The position numbers and the translations under genes are program-made. The notes under the pieces were generated by a model. The model saw nothing but the letters and a program-made list of their open reading frames with translations, had not been told where the DNA came from and made no database searches. DNA of 64,000 nucleotides from UBA7330 sp965243485 (lineage in GTDB: Bacteria; Bacteroidota; Bacteroidia; Cytophagales; Cyclobacteriaceae), in contig CBDEVP010000001.1 in the NCBI GenBank assembly GCA_965243485.1, forward strand, positions 3,472,001 to 3,536,000, in the 5' to 3' direction. Positions 41,297 to 51,248 of this stretch are shown piece after piece (position 1 is the stretch's first letter; every line of letters starts with the position of its first letter).

Positions 41297-42649
41297 ATGA
41301 ATACAGCTTTGCTCGAAAAATACAATGTGCCCGGCCCCCGCTACACGAGTTATCCCACGGTACCATACTGGGATACCCGTTCATTCGAGCTCAGGGAATG
41401 GAGACATAGACTGATTGCCGGATTTGATCATGGAAGACAGGCGTGCAGCATTTATATTCATTTACCGTACTGCGAAAGTTTATGCACCTACTGCGGGTGC
41501 AATACCCGGATCACGAAAAATCACAACGTGGAAGGCAGATATATTGATGCTTTGCTCAAAGAATGGAAAATGTACCTCGATTTATTCCAAAATACACCAG
41601 TGATCGAAGCGTTGCATCTGGGAGGAGGTACACCAACGTTCTTTTCTCCTGAGAACCTTAAACGTCTGCTTTCGGAGATCTTTAGATCATCAGGATTAGC
41701 TGCCAGTCCGGAGTTAAGCTTCGAAGGACATCCCGGTAACACCACCCGTGATCATCTGAAGGTGATGGCTGAACTGGGTTTTGACCGTGTAAGTTTCGGC
41801 ATCCAGGATTTTGATTCGGGTATACAACAAATCATCAATCGAAAACAGGATTTTGAACAGGTGCTGCGTGTGGTGAGTCAGGCGAGAGACCTGGGTTACC
41901 AATCCATCAATTTTGATTTGATCTATGGTCTGCCCGGGCAAACTGTGGAAACAGTAAAAGGTACCATTGAAAAGACGATCCAGCTCAGACCGGACAGAAT
42001 TGCGTTTTACAGTTATGCCCACGTTCCAAAGCTGAAACCAGCCCAGAAAAGCTACGAAACCCTGCTACCCGCACAATCGCTCAAATCTTCGCTGTATAGG
42101 GTCGGGAAACAATTATTTAAAGAAAGTCAATACATAGAGATCGGAATGGATCATTTTGCATTGAAGAGTGATGAGCTATATCAATCCTACGCATCCGGTA
42201 CACTACATAGAAACTTCATGGGCTACACCAGTAAAGCCAGCAAATTGCTCGTGGGTCTTGGAGCCAGCTCGATAGGAGATGCCTGGTCGGCTTTCAGCCA
42301 GAATGAGAAGAGGGTGGAGGCATATATTGATCTTGTGGAAAACGGCAATCTACCGATTGTCAGAGGTCATCTTCATTCGGAAGTTGACCTCATCCTGAGG
42401 CAGAAAATACTGGATCTCATTTGTAAATATGAAACAACGCTGACCGACCACGAATGGGGACTCATCCGGGAACTGATCAACCATGATCTCCTGGATGAAC
42501 TATCGTCTGATCAGCTCATTGCTCTCACAGGAAATCGTATCCGGATACCGGAAGCTGGCAAACCATTTGTCCGTAACATTTGTATGGCCTTTGATGCCCA
42601 TTTGTGGCAAAAGTCCGAAGTCTATGCAAACTTCAGCCAGACAGTTTGA
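41297..42649 (+). CDS. hemN: Oxygen-independent coproporphyrinogen III oxidase
   Basis: Radical SAM enzyme of heme synthesis, 450 aa, close to the 457 aa of E. coli. The iron-sulfur motif is Cys59-x3-Cys63-x2-Cys66 in HLPYCESLCTYCGC, followed by a further conserved Cys. Other family parts: LHLGGGTPTFFS, EGHPGNTT, RVSFGIQDFD, FDLIYGLPGQT and IGMDHFAL. It does two oxidative decarboxylations to protoporphyrinogen IX under low oxygen. It has its own unit with convergent neighbour: the stop TGA directly abuts the stop of the sorbosone-dehydrogenase-like gene. Confidence 0.97.
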   Translation: MNTALLEKYNVPGPRYTSYPTVPYWDTRSFELREWRHRLIAGFDHGRQACSIYIHLPYCESLCTYCGCNTRITKNHNVEGRYIDALLKEWKMYLDLFQNTPVIEALHLGGGTPTFFSPENLKRLLSEIFRSSGLAASPELSFEGHPGNTTRDHLKVMAELGFDRVSFGIQDFDSGIQQIINRKQDFEQVLRVVSQARDLGYQSINFDLIYGLPGQTVETVKGTIEKTIQLRPDRIAFYSYAHVPKLKPAQKSYETLLPAQSLKSSLYRVGKQLFKESQYIEIGMDHFALKSDELYQSYASGTLHRNFMGYTSKASKLLVGLGASSIGDAWSAFSQNEKRVEAYIDLVENGNLPIVRGHLHSEVDLILRQKILDLICKYETTLTDHEWGLIRELINHDLLDELSSDQLIALTGNRIRIPEAGKPFVRNICMAFDAHLWQKSEVYANFSQTV

Positions 42650-43804
42650 TCAACCTTCGTAGGAAATCCTGTAGATGGTCCCGGACATATCGTCCGATAG
42701 TAGCATAGATCCGTCATCCAATATGATCATATCCACAGGTCGGCCCCAGTACTGATTATTGGATTCCATCAAAAATCCATCGATGAAGGTTTCAATGCCC
42801 TGACTTTTTCCATTTTCCTCCTTTACAAGCAACACCTTTGTACCGGTGTGTCCGGCTTCCGGTGTCCGGTTCCATGATCCGTGCAGGGCTACGAAAATTT
42901 CGTTTTTATACTCTTCAGGAAACTGCGATCCGGTATAAAACCGCATACCCAGTGGAGCCACATGAGGGCCCAATAACGCAAACGGAGGCACAAAATCCGA
43001 ACATGGATATTTGGACCCGAACTCCGGATCAGAAATGTTTCCCTGGTGGCAATAAGGATAGCCGAAATGTTGTCCGATCTCAGTCAAGCGGTTCAGCTCA
43101 CAATTGGGGATGGAATCACCCAGCCAATCCCTTCCATTATCGGTAAAGTAGAATTCCCCTGTTTCAGGATGCCAGTCGTAACCGACCGTATTGCGCACAC
43201 CATGAGCAATGATCTCTCTTTCGGAGCCATCCGGATTCATGCGTGTGATGGATGCAAAGATCTCATCTTCACTTTCACAGATATTACACGGAGCACCTAC
43301 TGGAATGTAAAGCTTTCCTTCAGGTCCGAAGGCCAGCCATCGCTTGCCGTGGTGCGTTTCAGAAGGATAGTCATCATAGATGAGCTCCTTCCGGGCAGTG
43401 TCCATGGCAAGGATACCGGGGTATTTCCAGAGTTTATCTACCTCTGTGACATAAAGATCCCCGTCCTTAAAAGCAATCCCGTTCGGATTATTCATTCCCT
43501 GGGCAATGACATATTTCTTGTCGGCTTTGTAGTCTCCATTTTCATCTCTGAAAGCAAGCACATGCCCCGCACCGCGACTTCCTACGAAAACCGTTCCATC
43601 AGGAGCCAGCGCCAGGCTCCTGGCGTTTTCCGCCCTCGCAAAGACATCAATTTTAAACCCGGGCGGAAGCTGAAGAGAATCCAATTTCAGGTCTTCGTAA
43701 TTTACGATGGTCGTATCTACACTGATCGCAGATGAGCCTTCCTGGCCGATGTTGCAGCCGGATACAAGTATGGAGAGGAAAAGAAGGGCGCTAAAATACT
43801 TCAT
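42650..43804 (-). CDS. PQQ-dependent sugar/sorbosone dehydrogenase-like lipoprotein
   Basis: 384 aa; signal peptide ends in a lipobox LVSGC. The six-bladed propeller of the glucose/sorbosone dehydrogenase (GSDH) family is seen in LPPGFKIDVFARAENARSLALAPDGTVFVGSRGAG, NGIAFKDGDLYVTEVDKLWKY, HHGKRWLAFGPEGKLYIPVGAPCN, VRNTVGYDWHPETGEFYFTDNGRD and LGPHVAPLGMRFY. It would oxidise sugar in the periplasm using PQQ, but PQQ synthesis genes are not in the window and many relatives have no shown activity. Confidence 0.85.
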   Translation of the reverse strand: MKYFSALLFLSILVSGCNIGQEGSSAISVDTTIVNYEDLKLDSLQLPPGFKIDVFARAENARSLALAPDGTVFVGSRGAGHVLAFRDENGDYKADKKYVIAQGMNNPNGIAFKDGDLYVTEVDKLWKYPGILAMDTARKELIYDDYPSETHHGKRWLAFGPEGKLYIPVGAPCNICESEDEIFASITRMNPDGSEREIIAHGVRNTVGYDWHPETGEFYFTDNGRDWLGDSIPNCELNRLTEIGQHFGYPYCHQGNISDPEFGSKYPCSDFVPPFALLGPHVAPLGMRFYTGSQFPEEYKNEIFVALHGSWNRTPEAGHTGTKVLLVKEENGKSQGIETFIDGFLMESNNQYWGRPVDMIILDDGSMLLSDDMSGTIYRISYEG

Positions 43805-43820
43805 GAACCAAAATTACCAA

Positions 43821-45551
43821 TCATTTCGCTAATGGCGAGGGTGTGGTGGGAACATATCGGTTGTTGCTCTGGAAGTCCTCACCCAATCCGCTTAATTCAA
43901 AACCATCGACAAGTATGGCATCCGGTACAATGAGCGAAATAGGCACACCATTGATGCCATTGGATCCTGTCGTACCCCAGAACTGATTGGAAACGATGAG
44001 GTTATCAGACAGACCTGTGATTCTGAAAAGCGAGATATTGCTGGAAAGATCCACAAAATCCAGGCGGATCGGAGTTTCTTCTCCCGTCTTTAGGTCTACC
44101 TTGTATGCCTGAAACATGCTGGAGATACCCGTCGTTTTGATAGGTCTGAAAAGCAAAGCATAATCCAGACCGATCTCGTCTGCCTTACGGGCAAGTGAGG
44201 TTTTCATCTCATTTCCGGGCGTTGGCTTTTGTGACTGTACTGCCAGGATCCCGGGAGCGATAGATTTGAAAGTACCGCCAAAATTAAAGTTCAGTCGGTT
44301 ATGACCGTTTGATTTGGGTGCCAGGGGTACCGGCGTTCTGCCGTTCAACTGCGTCACTAGCCGGCCATTATCCACAATTTTGAGTGAATCAGGTGGAACA
44401 ACCCCTTCGGAATCTACATTGAAATTTCCGATTAGCTTTACCCCGTTAAATGTATCCCGGTGTGCCAAAGCAGTGACCGAAAGCTCAGGGTTAGCGATCC
44501 TTTGCGGGGCACGGGCCAGTTCTTTGTTAATGTTGCTGATATACGTGGAGAGCAGACCTTTGTCGGTGTTGTTGAGGCTTTCTCTCTCAGCAGTGATGTT
44601 CAGATCTCCTGTCATCAGTGCATTCATGAAAAAGTCTGCAACCAGCTCCCCCTCAACTAGCAGCGGACCGTAGTAAATGTCCTCAAAGCTGTCCTGTTCG
44701 AGTTTTCTCCTAAGAAATGACTTGAGGATCTCTACGTCTGATTCGATATCTTCCTGTGTTGGCAGGTCTTCTATGGAGGAAACCAGATAAGCCAGTTCTT
44801 CCGTGACCACCTTATAATCCTTATCGATCATCTGGACCGACAGGGTCAGGTAGCCCAGCTCATGCGGTGTGACGATCTCGATGCCCTCTGAATTCACGAA
44901 ATAGTGGTTGGCTCCGATATAGAAAAAACCTATCGCCGACCGGAATACCTCAGGGATCTCCAGAAAACTTTTGCTTAGCGTCGAAACACGTTCCTCCCAC
45001 AATTCCTTGTCCGGCAGTCCTATGGGCTGACGATTGTAGATCTGCACTTTAGGCGTTTCGGCAAAGTCTTTTAGTGGTAGCTTTTCGATACCTACTTCCT
45101 TATAGAGGTCTGTCTTGCTTTTTTGTAAACGTGCTGCCGCCTTGTAAATGTTATTGGTAGAGATCCAAAGCGATCTTCTGATCCCGTTATAGTTATCATC
45201 CAGCGGAAGATTGGTGTATCCCAGGTCCTGGGTAAACACCATATTCGGATCATTATAATTCTCGTCATTCACATCGTAGTCACCTACCATTACCCGGGTA
45301 TACCAGCTTCTGGCACTGTCAAACGAAGACTGGAATATTCCCCCATTCATCGCATTGATGTTGATGGTCTGAAGTTCTGTGACACCGTAGCCGATGAAAA
45401 ACGGATCATTGTAGCCTTCGGACTTCAATTCGGTCATGTTTCGATTGAGCTCGTCCCTCATGGCCTTGAGAATGATGGATTCTTCATCCTGGGCGTGGCC
45501 CGTGAACAGGATTACAAAACAGATTATAGCAGCAGCAATTCTTCGCATCAT
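43821..45551 (-). CDS. Exported TldD/PmbA-family protein without zinc motif (TldE-like partner)
   Basis: 576 aa with signal peptide ending GHAQ. The TldD/PmbA fold is recognised by YGPLLVEGELVADFFMNALMTGDLN, DTFNGVKLIGNFNVDSEGVVPPDSL and the C-terminal IRLDFVDLSSNISLFRITGLSDNLIV segment; the HExxxH zinc motif of TldD is not present where expected. In E. coli the TldD/TldE pair is a heterodimer with the metal only in TldD. The start overlaps the stop of the zinc-containing neighbour (ATGA), so this is likely the inactive partner. Location in the periplasm, unlike the cytosolic E. coli pair, is inferred from the signal. Confidence 0.8.
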   Translation of the reverse strand: MMRRIAAAIICFVILFTGHAQDEESIILKAMRDELNRNMTELKSEGYNDPFFIGYGVTELQTININAMNGGIFQSSFDSARSWYTRVMVGDYDVNDENYNDPNMVFTQDLGYTNLPLDDNYNGIRRSLWISTNNIYKAAARLQKSKTDLYKEVGIEKLPLKDFAETPKVQIYNRQPIGLPDKELWEERVSTLSKSFLEIPEVFRSAIGFFYIGANHYFVNSEGIEIVTPHELGYLTLSVQMIDKDYKVVTEELAYLVSSIEDLPTQEDIESDVEILKSFLRRKLEQDSFEDIYYGPLLVEGELVADFFMNALMTGDLNITAERESLNNTDKGLLSTYISNINKELARAPQRIANPELSVTALAHRDTFNGVKLIGNFNVDSEGVVPPDSLKIVDNGRLVTQLNGRTPVPLAPKSNGHNRLNFNFGGTFKSIAPGILAVQSQKPTPGNEMKTSLARKADEIGLDYALLFRPIKTTGISSMFQAYKVDLKTGEETPIRLDFVDLSSNISLFRITGLSDNLIVSNQFWGTTGSNGINGVPISLIVPDAILVDGFELSGLGEDFQSNNRYVPTTPSPLAK

Positions 45552-47227
45552 TTGTCCATGTTTGCCGGGTTCGCAAGGATAGGCTTATCCATGTTTGCTT
45601 CCGGTTTTTTCTGTGTTTCTATTTTCCTTACAAAGATGGCCGGTGAAATGGCCGTAACAGGCACATAACCCGACTCCGCTCCGCAATAACCATAAAATAT
45701 TTCACTGGTCTCGCCTGTGGCCTGGATCTCACTAAACATGGTCAGCGGTGTGCCGATCAGGTCCACACCTCTCACTAACTGATCCGGACTACCGTCCGCG
45801 AACACTTTGTATACTTCCGTAGGGGTGATACTGAAGGCGTTGGGCGTATACCGGTCGGTCATGGTATAGCCTCCCTGTACGTTTTTGATATAGTAGCCGA
45901 ACGCTTTGTCCTGTCTTTTACACTCTTTGATGAGCATCTTCCTCAGTGCTTCCTCGTCTTTTTGATTGGAGGATGAAACGATCAGGTTGGACTGTCGTGA
46001 GACCGGATTGAGGCCCGTCTGAGCCCTCGAGTGGCCATTAGAATTTTGACCCTCCACGAGCGGTTTTCGTGAGCGTAAGAAGTCTTTCAGAATGCCATTT
46101 TCCACCGCCTTTACTTTTTCAGATTTCACTCCCTGATCATCATAGGCATAGCTGCCGGTCAGGTGTTTACCCTGGAAAGCAGGCAAAGTCGGGTCGAAAG
46201 TGACATCAATGAATTTTGGCAACACTTTCTTGCCCATCTTGTCCTTGAAGGTTTGCGCATCATCCTTGCTTTTCAGTCGGTCAGCCTCTACCCGGTGACC
46301 GAAGATTTCATGAAAAAACACACCTGCAGAACGACCTGAAAAGATCGCCGGACCCGCAAACGGGTCGGCTGTAGGGGCTGTTTTCAGTTCCTGTAATTTT
46401 TTGATCATCCGGTCGATATCTGCAGTCACCTGCTCCACGGGTAAATCCCTTGGGTGACTTGCGAAATAATTCTGATGCAGCGGGATGATGTTTCCGCTGG
46501 CGGATCTCACGGCCGCACTGATCTGGATTTCAGCTCTCAATTCATTCTGCCGGATCCTCGATCCTTCAGTGGATAGAAAGTATTTCTGGCCGGACACAAA
46601 ACTGAAGTTTACTGAACCCTCCAGGATATCCCTGTCCAGTAGGAAAGCATTGGACCATGTGGTGATATTTTTGATCCACTCGTCTACATCCACTTCCCTG
46701 TCTTGTTCGCTGAGCGGAGGCTCAATGAAGCTCACCACATTCTCTTTGGAAAAATCAGGGATCTCTCCGACCTCATTTTTTTCACTTCTCTGGGCAATGG
46801 TGTAGGCTGAGGAGGCTACTTTGTACCCCATGTCCGTGGCCATCCAGGTCGTTTGCCGGATCGCTTCTTCGAAATTTTCAAGGGGGAGTGGCAAGGCTCC
46901 CGAGTACCTGCTGAATCTTTCACTGCCCTGGAAGTTGTGAGAATTGTCAAAAGCATAATCACCCACTCTTACGTTGGTATTAAGGATCCGGCTTCTGTTT
47001 TCGCCGGTATTCATCAGGCTGCCGAAGGAGGCTTCCAGCGACAGTACATTCATATCGGAAACATTATAACTGATGAAATAGACCGGAGGGGTCAACGTGG
47101 AAAGCATCTCAAATTCGCGATCCAGCTCCTTTTCCAAAATGGTGATCAGCTCGTCCTGCTCAGCTGCCTCGGCCGGGGCATTTGCTATCATCAGGATTCC
47201 GGCCATTATCAATATCTTAAAACACAT
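45548..47227 (-). CDS. Exported TldD-family metalloprotease
   Basis: 559 aa; the N-terminal hydrophobic segment ILIMAGILMIANAPAEA is a signal peptide. Zinc motif HEIFGH at residues 306-311 (HExxxH) followed by RVEADRLKS is the TldD signature; other conserved parts are GSYAYDDQGVKSEKVKAVENGILKDFLRSRKP, NSNGHSRAQTG and QGGYTMTDRYTPNAFSITP. The C-terminus carries a short imperfect repeat (ANMDKPILANPANMDK). First gene of a two-gene operon with the metal-less homologue. E. coli TldDE trims unfolded peptides; a secreted pair could act on surface or antimicrobial peptides (inference). Confidence 0.88.
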   Translation of the reverse strand: MCFKILIMAGILMIANAPAEAAEQDELITILEKELDREFEMLSTLTPPVYFISYNVSDMNVLSLEASFGSLMNTGENRSRILNTNVRVGDYAFDNSHNFQGSERFSRYSGALPLPLENFEEAIRQTTWMATDMGYKVASSAYTIAQRSEKNEVGEIPDFSKENVVSFIEPPLSEQDREVDVDEWIKNITTWSNAFLLDRDILEGSVNFSFVSGQKYFLSTEGSRIRQNELRAEIQISAAVRSASGNIIPLHQNYFASHPRDLPVEQVTADIDRMIKKLQELKTAPTADPFAGPAIFSGRSAGVFFHEIFGHRVEADRLKSKDDAQTFKDKMGKKVLPKFIDVTFDPTLPAFQGKHLTGSYAYDDQGVKSEKVKAVENGILKDFLRSRKPLVEGQNSNGHSRAQTGLNPVSRQSNLIVSSSNQKDEEALRKMLIKECKRQDKAFGYYIKNVQGGYTMTDRYTPNAFSITPTEVYKVFADGSPDQLVRGVDLIGTPLTMFSEIQATGETSEIFYGYCGAESGYVPVTAISPAIFVRKIETQKKPEANMDKPILANPANMDK

Positions 47228-47295
47228 TCCTTTTTTGTTCGAATATAATTATACAAACTTTAGATCAATCCAGTTCGATTGAAATTACTACTTTC

Positions 47296-47303
47296 TACAT
47301 TTG
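47296..47303 (+). promoter_or_regulatory. -7 box TACATTTG just before the ABC-F gene
   Basis: TACATTTG ends 4 bases before the ATG at 47308. If used, transcription would begin near the ATG, giving a nearly leaderless mRNA. The -33 element is poor. Confidence 0.45.
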
Positions 47304-47307
47304 CAGC

Positions 47308-49209
47308 ATGATTAGCATCAATAACCTGTCGTACTATCTTGGAGATCGTATATTATACGAAGATGCCTCGCTATTTATTACACCAAAAGACCGGATCGGA
47401 CTGATCGGACTTAATGGTACAGGCAAATCGACGTTGTTGAAGATGCTGGTCGGCGAAGTTACGCCATCGGAAGGAGAAATCAGTAAAAGTAAGGATTCAA
47501 CCATCGGTTTTTTAAACCAGGACCTGCTTTCCTATCAATCTGATGAACCCATCGTGGATGTGGCCATGCAGGCTTTCCAGGAGACCATTAAGATCGGTCA
47601 TGAGATTGATCATATTCTGAAAAAGATGGAAACCGATTATACTGATGACCTGGTAGACAAGCTGGCTAAGCTTCAGGACCGCTTTCAGCACCTTGACGGT
47701 TATACCATCAAAGCTAAAGCCGAGGAAATTCTTGAAGGGATCGGATTCAATACAGAGGACCTCCAAAGGCCATTGCGAGAGTTTTCAGGTGGGTGGAGAA
47801 TGCGGGTGATGCTGGCCAAGTTGCTGCTGGAAAAGCCCTCCCTGCTCATGCTCGATGAGCCTACCAACCACCTGGATCTGCCCTCCATCAAGTGGATAGA
47901 AAATTATCTCCAGAATTATGAAGGAGCTTATATCATCGTTTCGCACGACAGGCGATTCCTGAATGCCTGTGTCAATAAGGTGGTTGAAGTGTCCGGAAAC
48001 CAGTTCAATGTTTATGCCGGGAATTATGATAAGTACGTGGAGGAAAAGGAGCTTAGAAATGAGATCCAGCAGAACGCCTACGAAAATCAGCAGCAAAAGA
48101 TCAGGCAGACGGAAAGATTTATCGAGCGGTTCAAGGCCAAAGCTACCAAGGCCAAGCAGGCCCAGTCCAGGATGAAGATGCTGGAAAAGATGGACCGGGT
48201 GGAAGCGGTGGTCGATGATACCAGCCAGATCAACTTCAAGTTCAACTTCACGACAAAATCAGGAAGGCATGTCAAAAGACTCCAGGACATCAGTAAATCT
48301 TATGGGGACCTTAAGATCCTGGAACATGCCAACGGCCACATTGAAAGAGGAGACAAGATCGCATTGATCGGAGCCAATGGAAAAGGTAAGTCCACCTTGC
48401 TGAGGATCATTGCCGGTACTGAAAAACACGAAGGCAAGGTAGAAGAGGGCCACAATGTGATCCCGACCTTCTTTGCCCAGCATCAACTGGAGGCTCTGAA
48501 TGTGGAAAATGAGATCCTTGAGGAGATGAAGCAGGCGGGAAGCAAAAAGACCGAAATGGAGCTTCGCGGGGTGCTTGGCTGCTTTCTTTTTACCGATGAT
48601 GAAGTATTCAAAAAGATCAAAGTGCTCTCGGGAGGTGAAAAATCAAGGGTGGCACTGGCCAAAACGCTCATTTCGGAGGCTAATTTCCTCTTACTCGATG
48701 AGCCGACCAATCACCTGGATATGCTTTCGGTGAATATCCTCATCCAGGCTTTGCAGCAATACCAGGGTACTTTGCTGCTGGTGTCTCACGACCGGGATTT
48801 TATTTCCCAGGTAGCCACCAAGATCTGGTGGATAGAAGATCATCAGATCAAAGAATATCCCGGCACCTATGATGAGTTTGATTACTGGTGGGAAAATCAG
48901 CGGTCAAAACCTTCTCAGGCCAAAAGCAATGGAGCGGCCAAAAAAGAAGCTGCTGCCATCAATGAAGAAAAGAAGGACAAGCCCAGGCACAATGGGGAAG
49001 AGAAGGCCATCCAAAAGGAAATCGAGTTGCTTGAGGAAAAGATCCTGAGGCTGGAACAGGAAGTAGAGCATCTGGAGAAAGAACTGGCAAACCCCGAAAT
49101 CTTTTCAGATACAGCCAAAAGCGAAAAGATCACCAACCGGTACCAAAGCAAAAAGTCTGAGCTCAACCGGGTGAATGAGGAGTGGGAGCGGCTGGTGGAT
49201 AAGGTATAG
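47308..49209 (+). CDS. ABC-F family ATPase (Uup-like)
   Basis: Soluble protein with two ABC ATPase domains, 633 aa. Walker A motifs GLNGTGKS (about 34-41) and GANGKGKS (about 355-362), signatures FSGGWRMR and LSGGEKSR, Walker B LLMLDEPTNHLD and LLLDEPTNHLD. No membrane span. The linker FIERFKAKATKAKQAQSRMKM and a C-terminal coiled coil (KEIELLEEKILRLEQEVEHLEKEL) are typical for Uup/YdiF. Members bind the ribosomal E site and can resolve stalled translation or give antibiotic protection. Which role applies is unknown. Divergent from the exported TldD pair. Confidence 0.92.
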   Translation: MISINNLSYYLGDRILYEDASLFITPKDRIGLIGLNGTGKSTLLKMLVGEVTPSEGEISKSKDSTIGFLNQDLLSYQSDEPIVDVAMQAFQETIKIGHEIDHILKKMETDYTDDLVDKLAKLQDRFQHLDGYTIKAKAEEILEGIGFNTEDLQRPLREFSGGWRMRVMLAKLLLEKPSLLMLDEPTNHLDLPSIKWIENYLQNYEGAYIIVSHDRRFLNACVNKVVEVSGNQFNVYAGNYDKYVEEKELRNEIQQNAYENQQQKIRQTERFIERFKAKATKAKQAQSRMKMLEKMDRVEAVVDDTSQINFKFNFTTKSGRHVKRLQDISKSYGDLKILEHANGHIERGDKIALIGANGKGKSTLLRIIAGTEKHEGKVEEGHNVIPTFFAQHQLEALNVENEILEEMKQAGSKKTEMELRGVLGCFLFTDDEVFKKIKVLSGGEKSRVALAKTLISEANFLLLDEPTNHLDMLSVNILIQALQQYQGTLLLVSHDRDFISQVATKIWWIEDHQIKEYPGTYDEFDYWWENQRSKPSQAKSNGAAKKEAAAINEEKKDKPRHNGEEKAIQKEIELLEEKILRLEQEVEHLEKELANPEIFSDTAKSEKITNRYQSKKSELNRVNEEWERLVDKV

Positions 49210-49230
49210 TCCTATACCCAAACCCGCTTA

Positions 49231-49350
49231 GCAGAAAACTTCGGCTAAAATAATGACAGGTAGGATTCTATGCCTCAGAGTCCTCTCTGAGTGACTCTGA
49301 GGAGGTGAATAGAGTCATCTGGAAGGGACTCTGAGCTTCTCTGAAGTACA
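49231..49350. repeat. Intergenic hairpin repeat, copy A
   Basis: Two parts: 49231-49261 (GCAGAAAACTTCGGCTAAAA then TAATGACAGGT) and 49311-49345 (AGAGTCATCTGGAAGG with the closing arm GGACTCTGAGC). A 10-bp symmetric pair CCTCAGAGTC / GACTCTGAGG at 49273-49302 joins them. Related copies are at 51726-51823 and 52131-52166. Confidence 0.65.
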
Positions 49351-49352
49351 AA

Positions 49353-51248
49353 CTAGAACTTCCTCTGTCTCTCCCACGCTTTCAATTTCTCCTGCCAGCT
49401 TTTTTCAAAAGCCTCGTTGGTCTGTATGTTCACCTGAAACTCATGCTTCCCATAGTTTTTCGCATTTTTCTCAAGGCCACTCACAAAAACCCTGGAGAAA
49501 TCTTCAGGTTCATAGGACTTTAATTCTTCATTCGGGATCCGCTTCCCATCCAGCCATACACCATACTTTGTAGGGTCTAACCAGTCATCAAGTTGTTTTT
49601 GGGTGGGAGAAACGCGGTTGGTTTTTTGGGGAGGCGCATTCAGCATAGTCTTTTCTTCCTCAGTAAATTCATCCAGGCCTTTTACTATTGTTTTCAAATC
49701 ACGATAGATCACTACTGCTATGGAGTCATTTAACATGATTTGACGTATGGCATCGTCCTCGCTTCCGATGAAAATTCTTTTAATGTTATTCAACCGGTAA
49801 GTTTTGTCACCTATGGTGTAACGTGACCAGGTACCTACTGATCCCGGTTGCTGCTGTCCGACTTTGGTCTTAGACATGCCGGGGATGAAATTTTCCGGGT
49901 TAACCCGCTTACCATCCTTTATTACCTCATAGTGAAGATGTGGCTTGTCACTCTTGCCTGAGCTCCCCACGGAACCAATTACATCTCCGATTTTTACTGA
50001 TTCTCCTGCTGACACTTTTAGCTCATGCATATGAGCGTATAAGGTTACATATCCTTCTCCATGGTCAATTTTAATATGATTACCGTATCCACTGTTGTAA
50101 TCTGCGAAAGTAATTGTACCGTCCGCCGTGGCTAGTACATTGACACCAGTTTCAGCCGTAAAATCCAATCCAAGATGCCACCGCTTTTCTTTGGTGATCG
50201 GGTCTATCCTTTCTCCAAAACCAGATGAAACCCGATGTAAAGCTGATTTATCAATTGGCAAAATTGAAGGTATACGGTTTTCCGCTTCAAAAACTTCCAG
50301 GCTAATCAAGGTTCCTATGCTGGGAACTCCTGCTTCTAACGATCGTTCGATCTTTTTGACTGCCGGGCTAAAAGCCATCAAAGCCAAAAACAGGATTGGG
50401 ATTAGTACGGCAATAGTGATTGTCGCTGATGTTTTTGATATTTTCTTTTTCATCATTTCAAATCTTTTTTTAGTGAAAGAATAATTTAGATGGCTTGTGA
50501 ATGCAGGGGAACGAAACTTAGATATGTACTGAATTAATTGAAGCTGATAATCCCCAATGTCCTGATGGCGTTTAATGACAGCCCGATCTGCCAGGTATTC
50601 ATGATTGACACGTATGGCTTTGGAATAAAGACGAAGGACTGGGTTAAACCAGAAAACTATACTTACCAACTCAACAAATAGAATATCGTAGGTATGCCCC
50701 TGTTGTACATGTGCCAGCTCATGGATCAATAACTTGGGACTTACTCCTTTTTGGTAATCGTCTTTACCAATGAATATATGATTGAGAAAACTGTGCGGAG
50801 CTATGTTATCATTCAGTAGGTACATCTTGATGCCTTCATAATAAACAGCTTTTGCATTTCTATTCCTTTTGAGCAATTTCATGATATTGAAGACATATCG
50901 AGAGAATAGGATCAACAGTACCAGGCCATAGATCAAAAACATCAATATAGGAATCATGCTTTTAGGAGCATTTGCGGATGCTTCCGAAGCCGTAACATAG
51001 ATCTCCGGACTCTCGAATGAGACTAGTTGCTGTTCCACCTCAGTAAGGACAGACATAACAGGTGCCTCTTCTGACATATTCGCCTTCCAGGTATCAAGCT
51101 CTACCAGAGGGATTGTGAGGGAAAACCCAATGGCAAAAAGGAGGAAAAACCTGTTGAAATGAAATGTTCCTGCACGAGCCAGTAGGACCTGGTATACACC
51201 GATCAATAGCAACAGACATAGCGTGCTTTTAATTAGATAAAGTATCAT
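49353..51248 (-). CDS. M56 (BlaR1-like) / M23 (LytM) fusion metallopeptidase
   Basis: 631 aa. The N-terminal M56 part has membrane spans at about 4-24, 33-50, 99-118 and 275-297 and the zinc motif HELAH at 176-180 with Glu217 in NHEYLADRAV. After the fourth span comes an extracytoplasmic M23 LytM domain: His358-x3-Asp362 in WHLGLDF, YGNHIKIDHGEGYVTLYAHM, and His437-x-His439 in DKPHLHYEV; all zinc ligands are present. The last ~150 residues are an uncharacterised tail. Its start overlaps the BlaI stop (ATGA). In BlaR1 the M56 part cleaves the repressor after sensing; here the sensor domain is a peptidoglycan endopeptidase in place of a penicillin-binding domain. Confidence 0.92.
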   Translation of the reverse strand: MILYLIKSTLCLLLLIGVYQVLLARAGTFHFNRFFLLFAIGFSLTIPLVELDTWKANMSEEAPVMSVLTEVEQQLVSFESPEIYVTASEASANAPKSMIPILMFLIYGLVLLILFSRYVFNIMKLLKRNRNAKAVYYEGIKMYLLNDNIAPHSFLNHIFIGKDDYQKGVSPKLLIHELAHVQQGHTYDILFVELVSIVFWFNPVLRLYSKAIRVNHEYLADRAVIKRHQDIGDYQLQLIQYISKFRSPAFTSHLNYSFTKKRFEMMKKKISKTSATITIAVLIPILFLALMAFSPAVKKIERSLEAGVPSIGTLISLEVFEAENRIPSILPIDKSALHRVSSGFGERIDPITKEKRWHLGLDFTAETGVNVLATADGTITFADYNSGYGNHIKIDHGEGYVTLYAHMHELKVSAGESVKIGDVIGSVGSSGKSDKPHLHYEVIKDGKRVNPENFIPGMSKTKVGQQQPGSVGTWSRYTIGDKTYRLNNIKRIFIGSEDDAIRQIMLNDSIAVVIYRDLKTIVKGLDEFTEEEKTMLNAPPQKTNRVSPTQKQLDDWLDPTKYGVWLDGKRIPNEELKSYEPEDFSRVFVSGLEKNAKNYGKHEFQVNIQTNEAFEKSWQEKLKAWERQRKF

